A DNA stretch of 64,000 bases from Myxococcales bacterium (GCA_004193285.1 SECP01000020.1:1-64000), one strand, 5' to 3'. Shown: positions 34,856-45,178, counted from the first letter of the stretch. A program made the numbers and translations. Notes: generated by a model from the letters alone, not told the origin.

Positions 34856-36628
34856 ATGACGAGCAAGAAGGTCAGTGACTTTTTGATCGAGCGCCTGACC
34901 GCTTGGGGTGTGGAGGTCGTCTACGGCTACAGCGGCGACGGCATCAACGGGATTTTGGGCGCGCTCGGCCGCGCTGGCAATCGACCTCGCTTCGTTCAGC
35001 CGCCCCATGAGGAGCTGTGCGCGCTCATGGCGACCGGATACGCCAAGTACTCCGGCAAAGTTGGAGTGTGCCTCGTGACTCAAGGCCCCGGCGCCGTGCA
35101 CGCTCTGAATGGTCTGTACGACGCCAAGCTCGATCATCAGCCAGTGGTGGCGATTTTGGGGCAGGTGTCGCAAAGCGCGGCTGGCTCGTACTACCAGCAA
35201 GAGATCGACTTGGTATCACTGTTCAAGGACGTGGCGCATGAGCACGTGCACGTGCTGGCGAGCCCGGAGCAAGCGCACCACCTGATCGACCGCGCCTTCC
35301 GTAGCGCGCTGGCGGAGCGAACCGTCGCCGCGATCATCGTTCCCCACGACGTACAACAGAAGGACGCCGTAGCCATGCCGGCGCCTGAGCACGGCAAGCT
35401 CTCCAGCTCCGCCGGGTACGTCGCTCCGCGGGTCCTACCGCAGCAGTCCGAGCTGCAGCGCGCCGCGGAGGTGCTCAACGCGGGCCGCAAGGTCGCGCTG
35501 CTGGTGGGCGCGGGCGCGCTGGCCGCGGGCGACGAGGTGCTCCGGGTTGCCGAGCGCCTGGACGCGGGCATCGCCAAAGCGCTCCTGGGTAAGGCGGCGG
35601 TGCCGGACGACCTTCCGTGCGTGACCGGTTCGATAGGCTGGCTCGGCACGCGCGCCAGCAATGAGATGATGAAGCAGTGCGACACCCTGCTCATCGTGGG
35701 CTCGCAATTCCCCTATACCGAGTACTTGCCGAAGCCGGGGCAGGCGCGTGCAGTCCAGATCGATATCGATGGCAAGGCGCTCGGAGGCCGCTACCCAACC
35801 GAGGTGGACTTGGCGGGCGACAGCGCGGAAACCCTACGCGCGCTGCTACCACTCCTGGAGCCGAGGGCAACGAGCCCATTCCGCGAGCAGGTACGCGCGC
35901 TCATCGCGGAGTCCCGGCGCGAGCAGGACGAGCTGGCCATGGGCGAAGCGCATCCGCTCAACCCCGCGCGCGTCTTCTGGGAGCTGAACCGCGTCTTGCC
36001 GGACGACTTGGTGATCGCCGGCGACTGCGGCACTGCCACCTTCTGGTACGCGAAGTACCTGGATCTCCGGAAAGGCATGCTCGCATCCCTCTCGGGCACG
36101 CTCGCGACGATGGGCTCGGCTTTGCCCTACGCGCTCGCGGCGAAGGTCAGCTTTTCGGACCGCCCCGTGCTCGCGCTCGTGGGAGATGGTGCGATGCAGA
36201 TGAACGGTTTGAACGCGCTCATCACCGTGGCGCAGCACTGGAAGGACTGGAAGGACCCACGCTTGGTCATCGTGGTGCTGAACAACCGGCAGCTCAGCTA
36301 CGTGACGTGGGAACAGCGCGCCATGGAGGGAGACCCCAAGTTCGGCCCCTCGCAAGACCTCATGGATTTCCCCTTCGCGCGCTACGCGGAGCTACTCGGC
36401 TTGGAAGGGGAGCGCGTCGCCACGATAGAGGACCTGCAGCGCGCGTGCGAGCGCGCCTTTCACGCCAAGCGCCCTCTGCTCATCGAAGCCGTGACCGACC
36501 CGAACGTACCGCCCCTGCCCGCAGAGCTCACGACCAAGCAGCGAGAGCTGCTGAAGAAAGCCTTCGCGCAGCCGGACGAGGACCTACCGGGCGCGCTGCA
36601 GCAAGCCGAGAAGCTAACCAATCTGTGA
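34856..36628 (+). CDS. Thiamine-pyrophosphate-dependent enzyme (pyruvate oxidase/acetolactate synthase-like)
   Basis: 590 residues from ATG 34856 with the three domains of the ALS/POX superfamily: N-terminal PYR domain (VEVVYGYSGDGINGILGAL, activating Glu in PPHEELCALMATGYAKYSG), central FAD-like domain about 200-330, and PP domain with the TPP/Mg motif GDGAMQMNGLNAL...VVLNN. It matches the common 'thiamine pyrophosphate-requiring protein' group near pyruvate oxidase; the reaction (oxidation or decarboxylation of pyruvate) is not certain. Followed by the BON gene after 20 bases, probably in one operon. Confidence 0.9.
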   Translation: MTSKKVSDFLIERLTAWGVEVVYGYSGDGINGILGALGRAGNRPRFVQPPHEELCALMATGYAKYSGKVGVCLVTQGPGAVHALNGLYDAKLDHQPVVAILGQVSQSAAGSYYQQEIDLVSLFKDVAHEHVHVLASPEQAHHLIDRAFRSALAERTVAAIIVPHDVQQKDAVAMPAPEHGKLSSSAGYVAPRVLPQQSELQRAAEVLNAGRKVALLVGAGALAAGDEVLRVAERLDAGIAKALLGKAAVPDDLPCVTGSIGWLGTRASNEMMKQCDTLLIVGSQFPYTEYLPKPGQARAVQIDIDGKALGGRYPTEVDLAGDSAETLRALLPLLEPRATSPFREQVRALIAESRREQDELAMGEAHPLNPARVFWELNRVLPDDLVIAGDCGTATFWYAKYLDLRKGMLASLSGTLATMGSALPYALAAKVSFSDRPVLALVGDGAMQMNGLNALITVAQHWKDWKDPRLVIVVLNNRQLSYVTWEQRAMEGDPKFGPSQDLMDFPFARYAELLGLEGERVATIEDLQRACERAFHAKRPLLIEAVTDPNVPPLPAELTTKQRELLKKAFAQPDEDLPGALQQAEKLTNL

Positions 36629-36648
36629 CCCCAAGACAGGAGCTGGAC

Positions 36649-37359
36649 ATGAACGACGACTTCCGACGCAAAGGTGGCCTCCGCGACGATCGTTTTCGCA
36701 ACGACCCTCAGTACACGCGCAGCCGCGAGCCGGAGGGCGGCTTCTGGCAGCACGGGGAGGAGGACCGGGTGGCGCGCAGCCCGGACCAGGAGTTCGAGAC
36801 CTCCGGCAATTATCGCGAGCCTCGCGACGACTATGCCAATCAGGGTCGCGGCTCGGCGCGAAACGGGGCGCCCGGCTATCGCAGCAATCTCACGGATTAC
36901 GCGAACGGCGCGTACGACCGCAATCGCTTCGGCGGCGGGCACGCGCCTTCCTACCCTACCAGCCCCTCCTACGGCCGCGAGCCAGCCGGGGCGCCGCGCG
37001 GCGGTCACGCCGGGCGCGGCCCGAAGGGCTACACGCGCACGGACGAGCGGATTCGAGAAGACGTTTGCGACCGGCTGAGCTGGAACGACGAGGTGGACGC
37101 GACCGACATTGCGGTCCGCGTGGACCAAGGCGAGGTCACCCTCGAGGGCAGCGTTGAAACGCGGCACATGAAGCGGCTCGCCGCGCATCTCGTGGAAGAC
37201 GTGCCAGGCGTGGTGGACGTTCACAACACCATCCGCGTGCAGAAGCCGATGCTGACCGAGATCAAAGAAAAGCTGACCGGTGAAGCGAGCCACGATCACT
37301 ACGCCAACACGGGCACCAAGACGACTGGCACGTCACCGGTGCGCAACGGCGTGACCTGA
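36649..37359 (+). CDS. BON-domain protein with long disordered N-terminus
   Basis: 236 residues from ATG 36649 (ribosome site ACAGGAG). Residues 1-120 are Arg/Gly/Tyr/Asp-rich and without predicted fold. A BON domain follows (about 130-198: DERIREDVCDRLSWNDEVDATDI..., GEVTLEGSVETRHMKRLA, VPGVVDVHNTIRV). It ends in a short tail with HYANTGTK. BON domains bind membranes or hydrophobic ligands. There is no signal peptide, so it would be cytoplasmic. A close paralogue is at 51661, sharing the block GRGPKGYTRTD-RIREDVCDRLS. Confidence 0.9.
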   Translation: MNDDFRRKGGLRDDRFRNDPQYTRSREPEGGFWQHGEEDRVARSPDQEFETSGNYREPRDDYANQGRGSARNGAPGYRSNLTDYANGAYDRNRFGGGHAPSYPTSPSYGREPAGAPRGGHAGRGPKGYTRTDERIREDVCDRLSWNDEVDATDIAVRVDQGEVTLEGSVETRHMKRLAAHLVEDVPGVVDVHNTIRVQKPMLTEIKEKLTGEASHDHYANTGTKTTGTSPVRNGVT

Positions 37360-37376
37360 CCTGAAGGACATGTCGG

Positions 37377-37652
37377 ATGAGATGGACGGAGCGCTCCGGC
37401 TTGTACTGCGGCCTCGCGGCCTGCGCGCTGCTCTTCGCGGCGTGCGGCCACGGGGGCGATCGCCCGCCGGAAAATGGCGGTACGCAGCTGAACCGACCTG
37501 AAAGCTCGCGCGGCGTCGACGGCACACCGCCCGTGAGCAAGCCGCCGGATGTCCCCGCCGAGACGTTCGAGGGCAATCCCGGCAAAGCGGGCGGCGACGA
37601 GCCGCAAACGCCGGCGCCCGCGGGCTCCGCGCCCCCTACGGGCGGTCTCTAG
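37377..37652 (+). CDS. Small Pro-rich lipoprotein
   Basis: 91 residues. Signal peptide with lipobox LFAAC, then a Pro/Gly/Glu-rich disordered mature chain (PPENGGTQLNRPES, PVSKPPDVPAE). No domain recognised. Lies 17 bases after the BON gene and is probably in the same transcript. Confidence 0.75.
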   Translation: MRWTERSGLYCGLAACALLFAACGHGGDRPPENGGTQLNRPESSRGVDGTPPVSKPPDVPAETFEGNPGKAGGDEPQTPAPAGSAPPTGGL

Positions 37653-37702
37653 AACGTTCAGGGCTTGCGGGAGCCAGGCGGCGGACACACAGACGGTTCG
37701 TT

Positions 37703-37909
37703 ATGGCCGTCAATTCAATGCCTGAAGCACTGGAATCGATCGACGCGGACTCGGACGAACGCATCAGCCTGTCGGACGCTGCCCAGGTCCAGCGCGTCGC
37801 GGTCAGGCTCGGGGTGAGCGCAGAGCGCCTTCGGGACGTCGTGGCCCAAGTAGGGCCTCGGTTGCAGGACATCGCCACCAAGCTCACCCAGCGCGACAGC
37901 GTGGATTGA
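37703..37909 (+). CDS. DUF3606 domain protein
   Basis: 68 residues. The DUF3606 pattern is clear: RISLSDAAQVQRVAVRLGVSAERLRDVVAQVG. These small helical proteins are found near stress and BON genes and have no known activity. Cytoplasmic. Confidence 0.85.
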   Translation: MAVNSMPEALESIDADSDERISLSDAAQVQRVAVRLGVSAERLRDVVAQVGPRLQDIATKLTQRDSVD

Positions 37910-37941
37910 ACGGGCGGCACGGGCATTGCTAGCGAGCGGCC

Positions 37942-38193
37942 ATGCGGACGACTGGTGCGCTGCTCGTCATTTTGACCCTGGCCTGCGGGTGCGCTCAACG
38001 CAGCGTCCCGCCCGCCGAAGGGCCGTCATCTGCAGGTAGCGCTTCTGCCCCTCAAGGTACTCCGCCGGAAGCCACGCCGATGTCCACGCCGACTCCGAGC
38101 GCAACCGGCAGCGAGAACGAGGAGGAACAGCCCGCGGACCGCACACAAAAGCTCGCTCAAGCCCGCGCCATGGGTTGCGTGGGCATTCGATAG
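37942..38193 (+). CDS. Small lipoprotein of unknown function
   Basis: 83 residues. Signal peptide with lipobox LACGC, Ser/Pro/Thr-rich middle and a short C-terminal helix (DRTQKLAQARAMGCVGIR). No recognised domain. It lies between the DUF3606 and YihY genes on the same strand. Confidence 0.7.
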   Translation: MRTTGALLVILTLACGCAQRSVPPAEGPSSAGSASAPQGTPPEATPMSTPTPSATGSENEEEQPADRTQKLAQARAMGCVGIR

Positions 38194-38324
38194 GGCGGCC
38201 TCGAACAGGCCTGTTCGCGCGACCACGCCGCCCCACCAGGCGCGTTTCGCACCAGCTCGGCACTGAGCCGCTGCGCGCGTTCGAACGTGACAGCGGGGCA
38301 CGCACGTTGCAGAGCCCCGGAGCG

Positions 38325-39275
38325 ATGCTGCGCGAGCTTTGGCAGACGGCAAAGGAAACGATCAGTGACTGGGTGGACGACAACGCGGCGCGTTTAGCAG
38401 CGGCGCTGGCCTACTACGCGCTGCTATCGCTGGCGCCCCTCCTCGTCATCACGATGGCCGTGGTCGGTTGGTTCGTCGGTGAGGACGCCGCGCGTGGTCG
38501 CGTCGCGGGCGAGCTGGGCGCGGTGGTTGGAGGTGAAGCCGCGCAGGGCATTCAGGCGGTTGCCGAGAGCGCGCAGTCGCCCGCAGCCGGCATCGTGAGC
38601 ACCATCGTCGGCGTCGTGACGCTGTTCGTGGGCGCTTCGGGCGTATTCGGTGAGCTGCAGAGCTCGCTCAACACGGTCTGGGAAGTGGCGCCCAAGCCGA
38701 ACCGCGGCCTCATGGGCCAGCTGCGCGATCGCTTTCTCTCCTTCACGATGGTGCTCGGCGTCGCGTTCCTCTTGCTCATCTCGCTGGTCGTGAGCTCGGC
38801 GCTCAGCGCCGTGGGTTCGTTCATGGCCGGGGCGCTCCCGGGCGGAGAAGCAGTCTGGCAGATCATCAACACCGTCTTGTCGCTGGCGATCGTGACCGGC
38901 CTGTTTGCCCTCATCTTCAAGGTCATTCCGGACGCCAAGATCCAATGGCGAGACGTTTGGCTCGGCGCGGCCGTCACCGCGGTGCTGTTCACCATCGGCA
39001 AGTTGCTGCTCGGCCTGTACCTGGGTAAGGCTGCGGTCGGCTCTTCTTACGGCGCGGCCGGCTCGATCATCGCGCTCGTGGTTTGGGTGTACTACGCGGC
39101 CCAGATCTTACTCATCGGCGCCGAATTCACGCAGGTGCAGGCCCGCCGGCGCGGCCGGCAGATCGAGCCCAGTGAAAACGCGGTCACCGCCGAAGAGGCG
39201 CGGGCCGCAGAAAAATCCGACGGCAAGGCCGAACAGAAACCCGTCGTGCCGCGGCGCGTGCCTTCGAACGCGTGA
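38325..39275 (+). CDS. YihY/virulence factor BrkB family membrane protein
   Basis: 316 residues from ATG 38325 with about six transmembrane segments. Family marks: LAAALAYYALLSLAPLLVI near the start, LNTVWEV, VIPDAKIQWRDVWLGAAVTAVLFTIGKLLLGLYLG, and the C-terminal YYAAQILLIGAEFTQVQA. The N-terminus and cytoplasmic tail are charged. The old name RNase BN is considered wrong for this family; the present role is unknown, possibly lipid or envelope related. The stop at 39273-39275 is 7 bases before the trehalose gene. Confidence 0.92.
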   Translation: MLRELWQTAKETISDWVDDNAARLAAALAYYALLSLAPLLVITMAVVGWFVGEDAARGRVAGELGAVVGGEAAQGIQAVAESAQSPAAGIVSTIVGVVTLFVGASGVFGELQSSLNTVWEVAPKPNRGLMGQLRDRFLSFTMVLGVAFLLLISLVVSSALSAVGSFMAGALPGGEAVWQIINTVLSLAIVTGLFALIFKVIPDAKIQWRDVWLGAAVTAVLFTIGKLLLGLYLGKAAVGSSYGAAGSIIALVVWVYYAAQILLIGAEFTQVQARRRGRQIEPSENAVTAEEARAAEKSDGKAEQKPVVPRRVPSNA

Positions 39276-39282
39276 GGTTAGC

Positions 39283-41514
39283 TTGACAGACTCCACTCCC
39301 CCAGGTCCGCCGCGCGGGCGCCTGCTCGTCGTATCCAATCGATTGCCGTTCTCGGTTCAACGCTCGCCGAGCGGTGAGGTGGAGCTGGTACCTTCGTCCG
39401 GCGGCCTCGTTTCGGCGCTCGTAGGGTACCTGGAGAGCCGAAAGGCAGAGCAACCGGAGCTCGAGTTCATCTGGGCCGGCTGGGCCGGCGCGGAGCTGAG
39501 CGCCGAAGAGACCGAGAGCCTGCGCAAGACGGCGGTGGAGCGCCAGGGCGGCTACCCGCTGCGGCTCGCCGGCGCGGACATGGACAGCTTTTACCACGGG
39601 TTCTGCAATGGCACCTTGTGGCCGCTGTTTCACTACTTTCCGAGCTACGCCAGCTACCAAGAGGAGGAGTGGGAAACGTACCGGCGCGTCAACCAGCAGT
39701 TTTGCGACGAGCTGCTGGAGCTCGCTCGGCCCGGCGACGAAATTTGGGTCCACGACTACCAACTCCTGCTGCTGCCCGCGCTCCTTCGTCAGCGCCTGCC
39801 GGAAGCGAGCATCGGCTTTTTCCTCCACATTCCGTTTCCGTCCTTCGAGGTATTCAGACAGCTTCCGACCAAGTGGCGGCGCGAGCTGCTGGAAGGAGTA
39901 CTGGGCGCGGATCTGATGGGTTTTCACACCCATGACTATTCGCAGCACTTCCTTCACTCGGTATTTCGGACCCTCGGCTACGAGCACTACCTCGGGCGCA
40001 TCAACGTGGATGGGGTGGTGAAGGCGGTCGAAACCTTTCCCATCGGCATCGACTTCGAACGCTTCTGGAGAGCATCCAGCAGCCAAGAGGTGGTGGACGT
40101 ACGCGCGCGCATGGCCTCTGGCCTCGGCGGCCGGCGCGTGATCTTCTCGGTGGACCGGCTGGATTACTCCAAAGGGATTTTGCACCGCCTGCGGGGCTTC
40201 GAGGCGTTCCTTTCGTCCTTTCCCGAGTACGCCGGGCAAGTCACGTTCGTGCTGCTCGTCGTCCCTTCGCGCGAGGAGGTCTCCGCCTACCAGCGCATGA
40301 AGCAGGAGCTGGACGAGCTCGTCGGTCAAATCAACGGGCGCTACGGCTCGGTGGACTGGGTACCCATCGTGTACCAATACCGTTCGGTGCCGTTTCAGGA
40401 GCTGGTAGCGCTCTACGGCTTGGCGGACGTGGCGCTGATCACACCACTACGCGACGGCATGAACTTGGTGGCGAAGGAATACATCGCCAGCAAGCCCGAG
40501 GGTGACGGCGTCCTCATCCTGAGCGACATGGCGGGCGCGGCTCGAGAGCTGGGGGAGGCCCTTCAAATCAACCCCAACCACACTCGTGAGATCGCAGAGG
40601 CAATCCAACAAGCGCTCACGATGCCCGCGAGCGAGCAACTGCCGCGGATGCGAGCGATGCAAGGCCGAGTCCGCAGCTACGACGCCACCCGCTGGGTGGA
40701 TACGTTTCTAGCGGCCCTGAGGCGCACGAAAGAGCGGCAGGGGCGCCTGGCGACGCTGCACCTCGGCGGCAAACCGCTGGCAGAGGTCCTGGAGCGTCAC
40801 CACCGAGCGGCGCAGCGCACGCTGCTGCTGGACTACGATGGGACGCTGGTACCGCTCGCAGGGACTCCTGGGGAGGCCGTTCCAGACGCCGAGCTGCTCG
40901 CTCTGCTGAAGGGGCTGCAAACCCCTTCGCAAAAGGTCGTCGTGATCAGCGGGCGCGACCACCGCAGCTTGGGAGACTGGTTTCGCGACGTGCCGATTCG
41001 GCTCGTCGCCGAGCACGGCGCTTGGCAGCGTGACGAGCACGGCGAGTGGAGCATGCCCAAGCCCTTGCCGGACCACTGGAAGAAGCAGCTCGGGCCGCTA
41101 CTGCAATCGTACGTGGAGCGCGTACCCGGCTCTTCGTTGGAAGAGAAAGACTACGCGCTCGTTTGGCACTACCGGCTCGCGATCGATCAGGAGCTCGCGC
41201 TGGAGCGCGCGAAGGAGTTGACGGACGACGTCGTCTCCTACACCGCCAATTTGGACGTTCAGGTGCTCGAGGGGAAGAAGGCCATCGAGGTCCGGAACTC
41301 GGGCGTCAACAAGGGCGTCGCCGGCAACGCGAGTCTCGCGAATAACCCAGATTTCGTGTTTGCCGCGGGGGACGACGCGACCGACGAGGACCTGTTCCGT
41401 GCTCTCCCCCGAGAGGCCGTCACCGTGTGCGTCGGGGGCTCGCACTCCTACGCAACGTACCGCCTCTCCGGGCACCGCGAGCTGCGAGCGGTGCTGCGCT
41501 GCATGTTGCCGTAG
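39283..41514 (+). CDS. otsA-otsB: Bifunctional trehalose-6-phosphate synthase/phosphatase
   Basis: 743 residues from the TTG at 39283 (the only start near the first family motif, SNRLPF). The GT20 synthase part (about 1-480) shows [26 protein letters not shown] and [15 protein letters not shown]. The HAD phosphatase part (about 510-740) shows [15 protein letters not shown] and GDDATDED. It makes trehalose from UDP-glucose and glucose-6-phosphate in two steps on one chain; fused enzymes of this type occur in several bacteria. Trehalose protects against drying and osmotic stress, which suits the neighbours. Confidence 0.95.
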   Translation: MTDSTPPGPPRGRLLVVSNRLPFSVQRSPSGEVELVPSSGGLVSALVGYLESRKAEQPELEFIWAGWAGAELSAEETESLRKTAVERQGGYPLRLAGADMDSFYHGFCNGTLWPLFHYFPSYASYQEEEWETYRRVNQQFCDELLELARPGDEIWVHDYQLLLLPALLRQRLPEASIGFFLHIPFPSFEVFRQLPTKWRRELLEGVLGADLMGFHTHDYSQHFLHSVFRTLGYEHYLGRINVDGVVKAVETFPIGIDFERFWRASSSQEVVDVRARMASGLGGRRVIFSVDRLDYSKGILHRLRGFEAFLSSFPEYAGQVTFVLLVVPSREEVSAYQRMKQELDELVGQINGRYGSVDWVPIVYQYRSVPFQELVALYGLADVALITPLRDGMNLVAKEYIASKPEGDGVLILSDMAGAARELGEALQINPNHTREIAEAIQQALTMPASEQLPRMRAMQGRVRSYDATRWVDTFLAALRRTKERQGRLATLHLGGKPLAEVLERHHRAAQRTLLLDYDGTLVPLAGTPGEAVPDAELLALLKGLQTPSQKVVVISGRDHRSLGDWFRDVPIRLVAEHGAWQRDEHGEWSMPKPLPDHWKKQLGPLLQSYVERVPGSSLEEKDYALVWHYRLAIDQELALERAKELTDDVVSYTANLDVQVLEGKKAIEVRNSGVNKGVAGNASLANNPDFVFAAGDDATDEDLFRALPREAVTVCVGGSHSYATYRLSGHRELRAVLRCMLP

Positions 41515-41670
41515 CTGCCGAAAGCGCGGCTATCGGCGCGGCGCTGTCCGTAAATCTACTGACTAGAGGCTGCGCTGTTCGTGCCGTTGGGTTCGATGAG
41601 GCTGGGGCCCGAGCTCGCCCTTCGCGATCCAATCCCTACGCGACTGCAACTTGGGCCCGCTCCGGAATCT

Positions 41671-41700
41671 CGCCGCGCAGCACCTGCGCGGCGAGGTTTC
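41671..41700 (+). terminator. Perfect hairpin upstream of a response-regulator gene
   Basis: A perfect 10-base stem (CGCCGCGCAG against CTGCGCGGCG) with a 3-base loop is followed by a T-rich stretch (GGTTTCATTTTCC). It lies 157 bases after the trehalose gene and 45 bases before the response regulator. Likely the terminator of the upstream transcript, or a structured leader of the next gene. Confidence 0.6.
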
Positions 41701-41744
41701 ATTTTCCTGTGCGACGCCGTGCTACCTTCGCACCAAGGAGTTGC

Positions 41745-42140
41745 ATGACCGACGCCTCCATCATCCTCGTGGCCGAGGACAACGAGAAGTTGCAGGCGCT
41801 GGTGAAGCGCTCGTTGGAGCGGCACGGCTACATTGTAGTCCAGGCATTCAATGGGGCACAAATGCGTGCAGAGCTCGCCCGCGTGAAGCCGGACCTCATC
41901 GTTCTCGATTTGGGCCTGCCGGATGCGGACGGTCGCGACGTCCTCTCCGGGCTCAAGAAGGACCCGAAAACGCTCAATATTCCCGTGTTGATCTGGTCCG
42001 GGCGGGACGCCGGCTCGGAGCGGCGCATCGCGCTGGAGCTCGGGGCCGAGGACTTCATCGAAAAGGGCTCGGCTTCGGAGCTCGCCAGCAGAATCGAGCG
42101 AATACTGCTGCGCCTCAGCGAGCGCTTCCCGCTTCCGTAG
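41745..42140 (+). CDS. Single-domain response regulator
   Basis: 131 residues, a stand-alone receiver. Acidic pocket AEDN, phospho-acceptor Asp in IVLDLGLPDADG, Thr/Ser switch WSGRD and the Lys in IEKGS. No output domain. The ATG at 41745 follows AAGGAG. It probably shuttles phosphate or docks to partner proteins; the kinase three genes on (43524) is the nearest candidate partner. Confidence 0.93.
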   Translation: MTDASIILVAEDNEKLQALVKRSLERHGYIVVQAFNGAQMRAELARVKPDLIVLDLGLPDADGRDVLSGLKKDPKTLNIPVLIWSGRDAGSERRIALELGAEDFIEKGSASELASRIERILLRLSERFPLP

Positions 42141-42288
42141 CGCGGCCCAGGGTAGGTTGTCGAAAAGCGGCTCGCCCCTCGTCCATTTCCTAAAGAGCGG
42201 CGGCCCGCGCCCGTTCAGATAGGACGATGCCGCAACCGGATGGGATCAGGCCGGCTCGTCGACGCGTGGGCTCTGGGAGCTCGGGAGA

Positions 42289-43527
42289 ATGAGTCGGAAC
42301 GGCTCTATCCCCGCGGCCACCAGCACGGAGGCACCCTCCGGCGTGCAGCCGCTGGCGACGCGCGCCAAGCGACGCATCCTCTTCGTGGACGACGAGCCCT
42401 CCATCGTCGAAGGCTTGCGCTCGGCGCTGCGACCTCAGCGGCGAGAGTGGGAGACTTCTTTCGCTCTCGGCGGGCCAGCGGCGATCGAACAGGTGAAGCT
42501 GAACCAGTTCGATGTGGTCGTGACCGACATGCGCATGCCGATCGTGGACGGCGCAGAGCTGCTGCGTCAGGTCAAGGAGCTGCAGCCGCGCGCGGTGCGG
42601 ATCGTGCTAACCGGCCAGACGGACGCGGAAACGGCGATGAAGACCGTTTTTACCGCGCATCAATTCTTGGCCAAGCCTTGCGAGCTGGATCGACTGCGCT
42701 CGCTCGTCACGCGGGCCTGCAACCTCAACGAGCTCGTGGCAGGCGAAGAGCTCCGCTCATTGGCTGGAGACGCCAGTTTGCTGCCGAGCGCGCCCCGCAC
42801 GTACATGACGCTCACGCAGGCCTTGGCGAACCCGACCTGCAATCTGAATACGGTAGCGGGCGTGGTCGAGCGAGACCCGGCGCTCTGCGCGAAGGTCCTG
42901 CAAGTCGTCAACTCGGCTTTTTTCGGCTTACCGCGCAGCGTGAGCAGCGTGACCCAAGCCGCCAATTTCCTGGGCACCTTGACGCTCCGGAATCTCGCCC
43001 TCGCGATGGAGAGTATGTCGCTCGCCAAGCGCTTGCCGCTGCCGCTCACGACTGCGCAGCTCTCCGCTTTTCAGACCAACTCCCTGCTCGTTGCGCTCCT
43101 GGGGCGGCACTGGTTCGCCGGCGATCGACGCAAGGCAGACGACGCCTTCGTGGCGGGCATGCTGCGGGATATGGGCCACCTGCTGCTGGCACGACGACCA
43201 GAGGTGGCGGCGCTACCGACGACCAGCCACGCTTCCCTGAGCGCGTACTTGCTCGGGCTGTGGGGCATTCCTCATAGCGTCCTCGAGCCGGTCGCTTTTC
43301 ACGAGAACCCAGAGGCTATCGAGCACGACTCCTTGGAGGTCGTAGACGTCGTGCATCTGGCGGATCGCCTGGCCGCAGAGCTCGCCCCCTCGCCCTTTCA
43401 GGCGAGCCCACCGGACTTGAACCTCGAGCGGCTCCAGCAGTTGGGGGTGGACGCAGCGCGCATCGACGACTTCCGAACGGACGCCAAGTCCCTCCTCACG
43501 CACGCGCGGGAGCTCCTTCGAGCATGA
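42289..43527 (+). CDS. Response regulator with HDOD output domain
   Basis: 412 residues. Receiver about 25-145 (ILFVDDEPSIVEGL, Asp in VVTDMRMPIVDG, LTGQT, AKPCE) followed by an HDOD domain about 165-370 (RDPALCAKVLQVVNSAFFGLPRSVSSVTQAANFLGTLTLRNLAL). HDOD proteins are found in stress, motility and second-messenger signalling and usually lack hydrolase activity. Its stop overlaps the start of the next kinase (ATGA), so kinase and regulator are a likely pair. Confidence 0.94.
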   Translation: MSRNGSIPAATSTEAPSGVQPLATRAKRRILFVDDEPSIVEGLRSALRPQRREWETSFALGGPAAIEQVKLNQFDVVVTDMRMPIVDGAELLRQVKELQPRAVRIVLTGQTDAETAMKTVFTAHQFLAKPCELDRLRSLVTRACNLNELVAGEELRSLAGDASLLPSAPRTYMTLTQALANPTCNLNTVAGVVERDPALCAKVLQVVNSAFFGLPRSVSSVTQAANFLGTLTLRNLALAMESMSLAKRLPLPLTTAQLSAFQTNSLLVALLGRHWFAGDRRKADDAFVAGMLRDMGHLLLARRPEVAALPTTSHASLSAYLLGLWGIPHSVLEPVAFHENPEAIEHDSLEVVDVVHLADRLAAELAPSPFQASPPDLNLERLQQLGVDAARIDDFRTDAKSLLTHARELLRA

Positions 43528-45155
43528 CTATTCAGGGTACGGAGCTCGCCGCCAAAGCGGAGCTGCTGGAGCTTTTGCTGAGCGCGACCCAAGACGGCAT
43601 CCTCGATTGGAATCTCATCAGCGGCAAGGCCCGCTACAACCCGCGCTGGCAGCTGCTCCTCGGTTTCGATAACGGAGAGCTACAGGGCCGAGCCGAATCT
43701 CCCGAGCTATGGCAGGAGCTCGTGCACCCCGACGATCGCCCGGCGGTGCTTCGGCTGCTCGGTGACCACCTCGACCAAGGTTGGCCCTTCTCCACTGCCG
43801 TCCGCATGCGGCATCGCTCGGTGGGTTACCGGCATATTCTGTGTCGCGGCACGTCTCACCGGGACGAGCGAGACCGCGCCGTGCGCATGGTCATCATTTT
43901 TTCGGATATCGACGAGCGAATCCGCGGCGAGGGGCGGCAACGGGCGCTCGTGTCCGCGCTGCCGGACACCTTGTTCCGCGTGCGTGCGAACGGCACGATC
44001 TCGGGCGTGAAGCACGGCCGCGAGCGCGCCGGCTCCCCTTTCGCAGCGCTACGGGAGGGCGTCACCCTCGCCAGCAGCTTCAGCGAGGGCGTCTTGAAGC
44101 GCCTGCGCCCGGCCCTTTCGAGGAACGACGCTACCGACCCGAATGGCGCCGCCACCGTGCAGGTCGCCTCCGTCACGGCGGACGGCGCCACGATCCATCA
44201 CGAGGTACGGGTGGTACCCAGCGGCGAAGACGAGTGCGTGTGTATCGTGAGGGACGTCACGGAGCAGCGGGAGCTGGAGGAACGGCTGCTCGAGAATCAG
44301 AAGCTCGGCGCCATCGGCCAGCTTGCAGCAGGCGTGGCCCACGAAATCAACACGCCGATGCAGTTCATCGGCGACAACTTGCACTTCGCGACCGCGGCCA
44401 TCGGGGACCTGATGAGGCTCCTGGACCAGTACAAGCAAGTGGTGCAAAGCCACGCCAATTCGCCGATCGGCGCGCCGGCGCTGGAGGCGCTCACCAATGC
44501 GGAGGCCGAGGCCGATTTCGAGTATTCGCGGGAAGCGCTGCCCCAGGCCTTGACCCGCTCCTTGGAAGGGGTCGAGCGCGTCTCCGCGATCGTGCGCGCC
44601 ATGAAGGCCTTCGCTCACCCGGGCGGGGCCGAGCTCGCGCCAACCGATCTCAAGGGGCTGGTCGAAAGCACGGTCATGGTCGCCACCAACGAGTGGAAGT
44701 ACGTGGCCGAGATGGTCCTGGAGCTGGACCCCACGCTGCCGCTCGTGCCTTGCATCGCCGGGGAGCTCAACCAGGTCGTGCTCAACCTGATCGTCAATGC
44801 TTCCCACGCCATCACGGACACCGTCGGCGCCACCGGCCGCAAGGGCCGCATCACGGTGCGAACCAGCAGCGACGACACCCACGCGGAGATTCGAGTCACG
44901 GATACGGGCACCGGCATCCCCGAGCACGTGCGGCCCAAGGTTTTCGAGCCGTTTTTCACCACGAAGGAAGTGGGCAAAGGCACCGGGCAAGGCCTGGCGA
45001 TGGCCTACAACTGCATCGTCAAGCGGCATCGAGGCAGCATCACGTTCGAAACGGAGCTGGGCGCCGGCACGACGTTCATCGTGCGGCTTCCCCTCGTCCG
45101 CGGTGCCACGGAGGACCGCAGGTCCGAGCACACGTTGACCGGCTTCCCGAACTGA
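43524..45155 (+). CDS. PAS sensor histidine kinase (HEINTP type), partner of the REC-HDOD protein
   Basis: 543 residues, soluble. PAS about 10-135 ([14 protein letters not shown]..., [11 protein letters not shown]), a second PAS-like part about 140-245, then a dimerisation helix with His273 in [12 protein letters not shown], a motif typical of kinases paired with HDOD or CheY-like regulators. HATPase_c about 380-525 ([28 protein letters not shown]). The ATGA overlap with the REC-HDOD gene supports a cognate pair. No receiver domain of its own. Confidence 0.93.
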   Translation: MTIQGTELAAKAELLELLLSATQDGILDWNLISGKARYNPRWQLLLGFDNGELQGRAESPELWQELVHPDDRPAVLRLLGDHLDQGWPFSTAVRMRHRSVGYRHILCRGTSHRDERDRAVRMVIIFSDIDERIRGEGRQRALVSALPDTLFRVRANGTISGVKHGRERAGSPFAALREGVTLASSFSEGVLKRLRPALSRNDATDPNGAATVQVASVTADGATIHHEVRVVPSGEDECVCIVRDVTEQRELEERLLENQKLGAIGQLAAGVAHEINTPMQFIGDNLHFATAAIGDLMRLLDQYKQVVQSHANSPIGAPALEALTNAEAEADFEYSREALPQALTRSLEGVERVSAIVRAMKAFAHPGGAELAPTDLKGLVESTVMVATNEWKYVAEMVLELDPTLPLVPCIAGELNQVVLNLIVNASHAITDTVGATGRKGRITVRTSSDDTHAEIRVTDTGTGIPEHVRPKVFEPFFTTKEVGKGTGQGLAMAYNCIVKRHRGSITFETELGAGTTFIVRLPLVRGATEDRRSEHTLTGFPN

Positions 45156-45178
45156 GGTTTGGCGGCTCGTTCAGCAGC

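Noticed and set aside
35677-36648. Upstream extension of the first BON gene inside the TPP enzyme gene
   Set aside because: The extension is Arg-rich and overlaps the TPP enzyme in another frame; a good ribosome site precedes the ATG at 36649.
38905-39282. Upstream extension of the trehalose gene inside YihY
   Set aside because: Sequence is Arg/Ser-rich and lies within the conserved membrane segments of YihY; the first trehalose-synthase motif follows the TTG at 39283.
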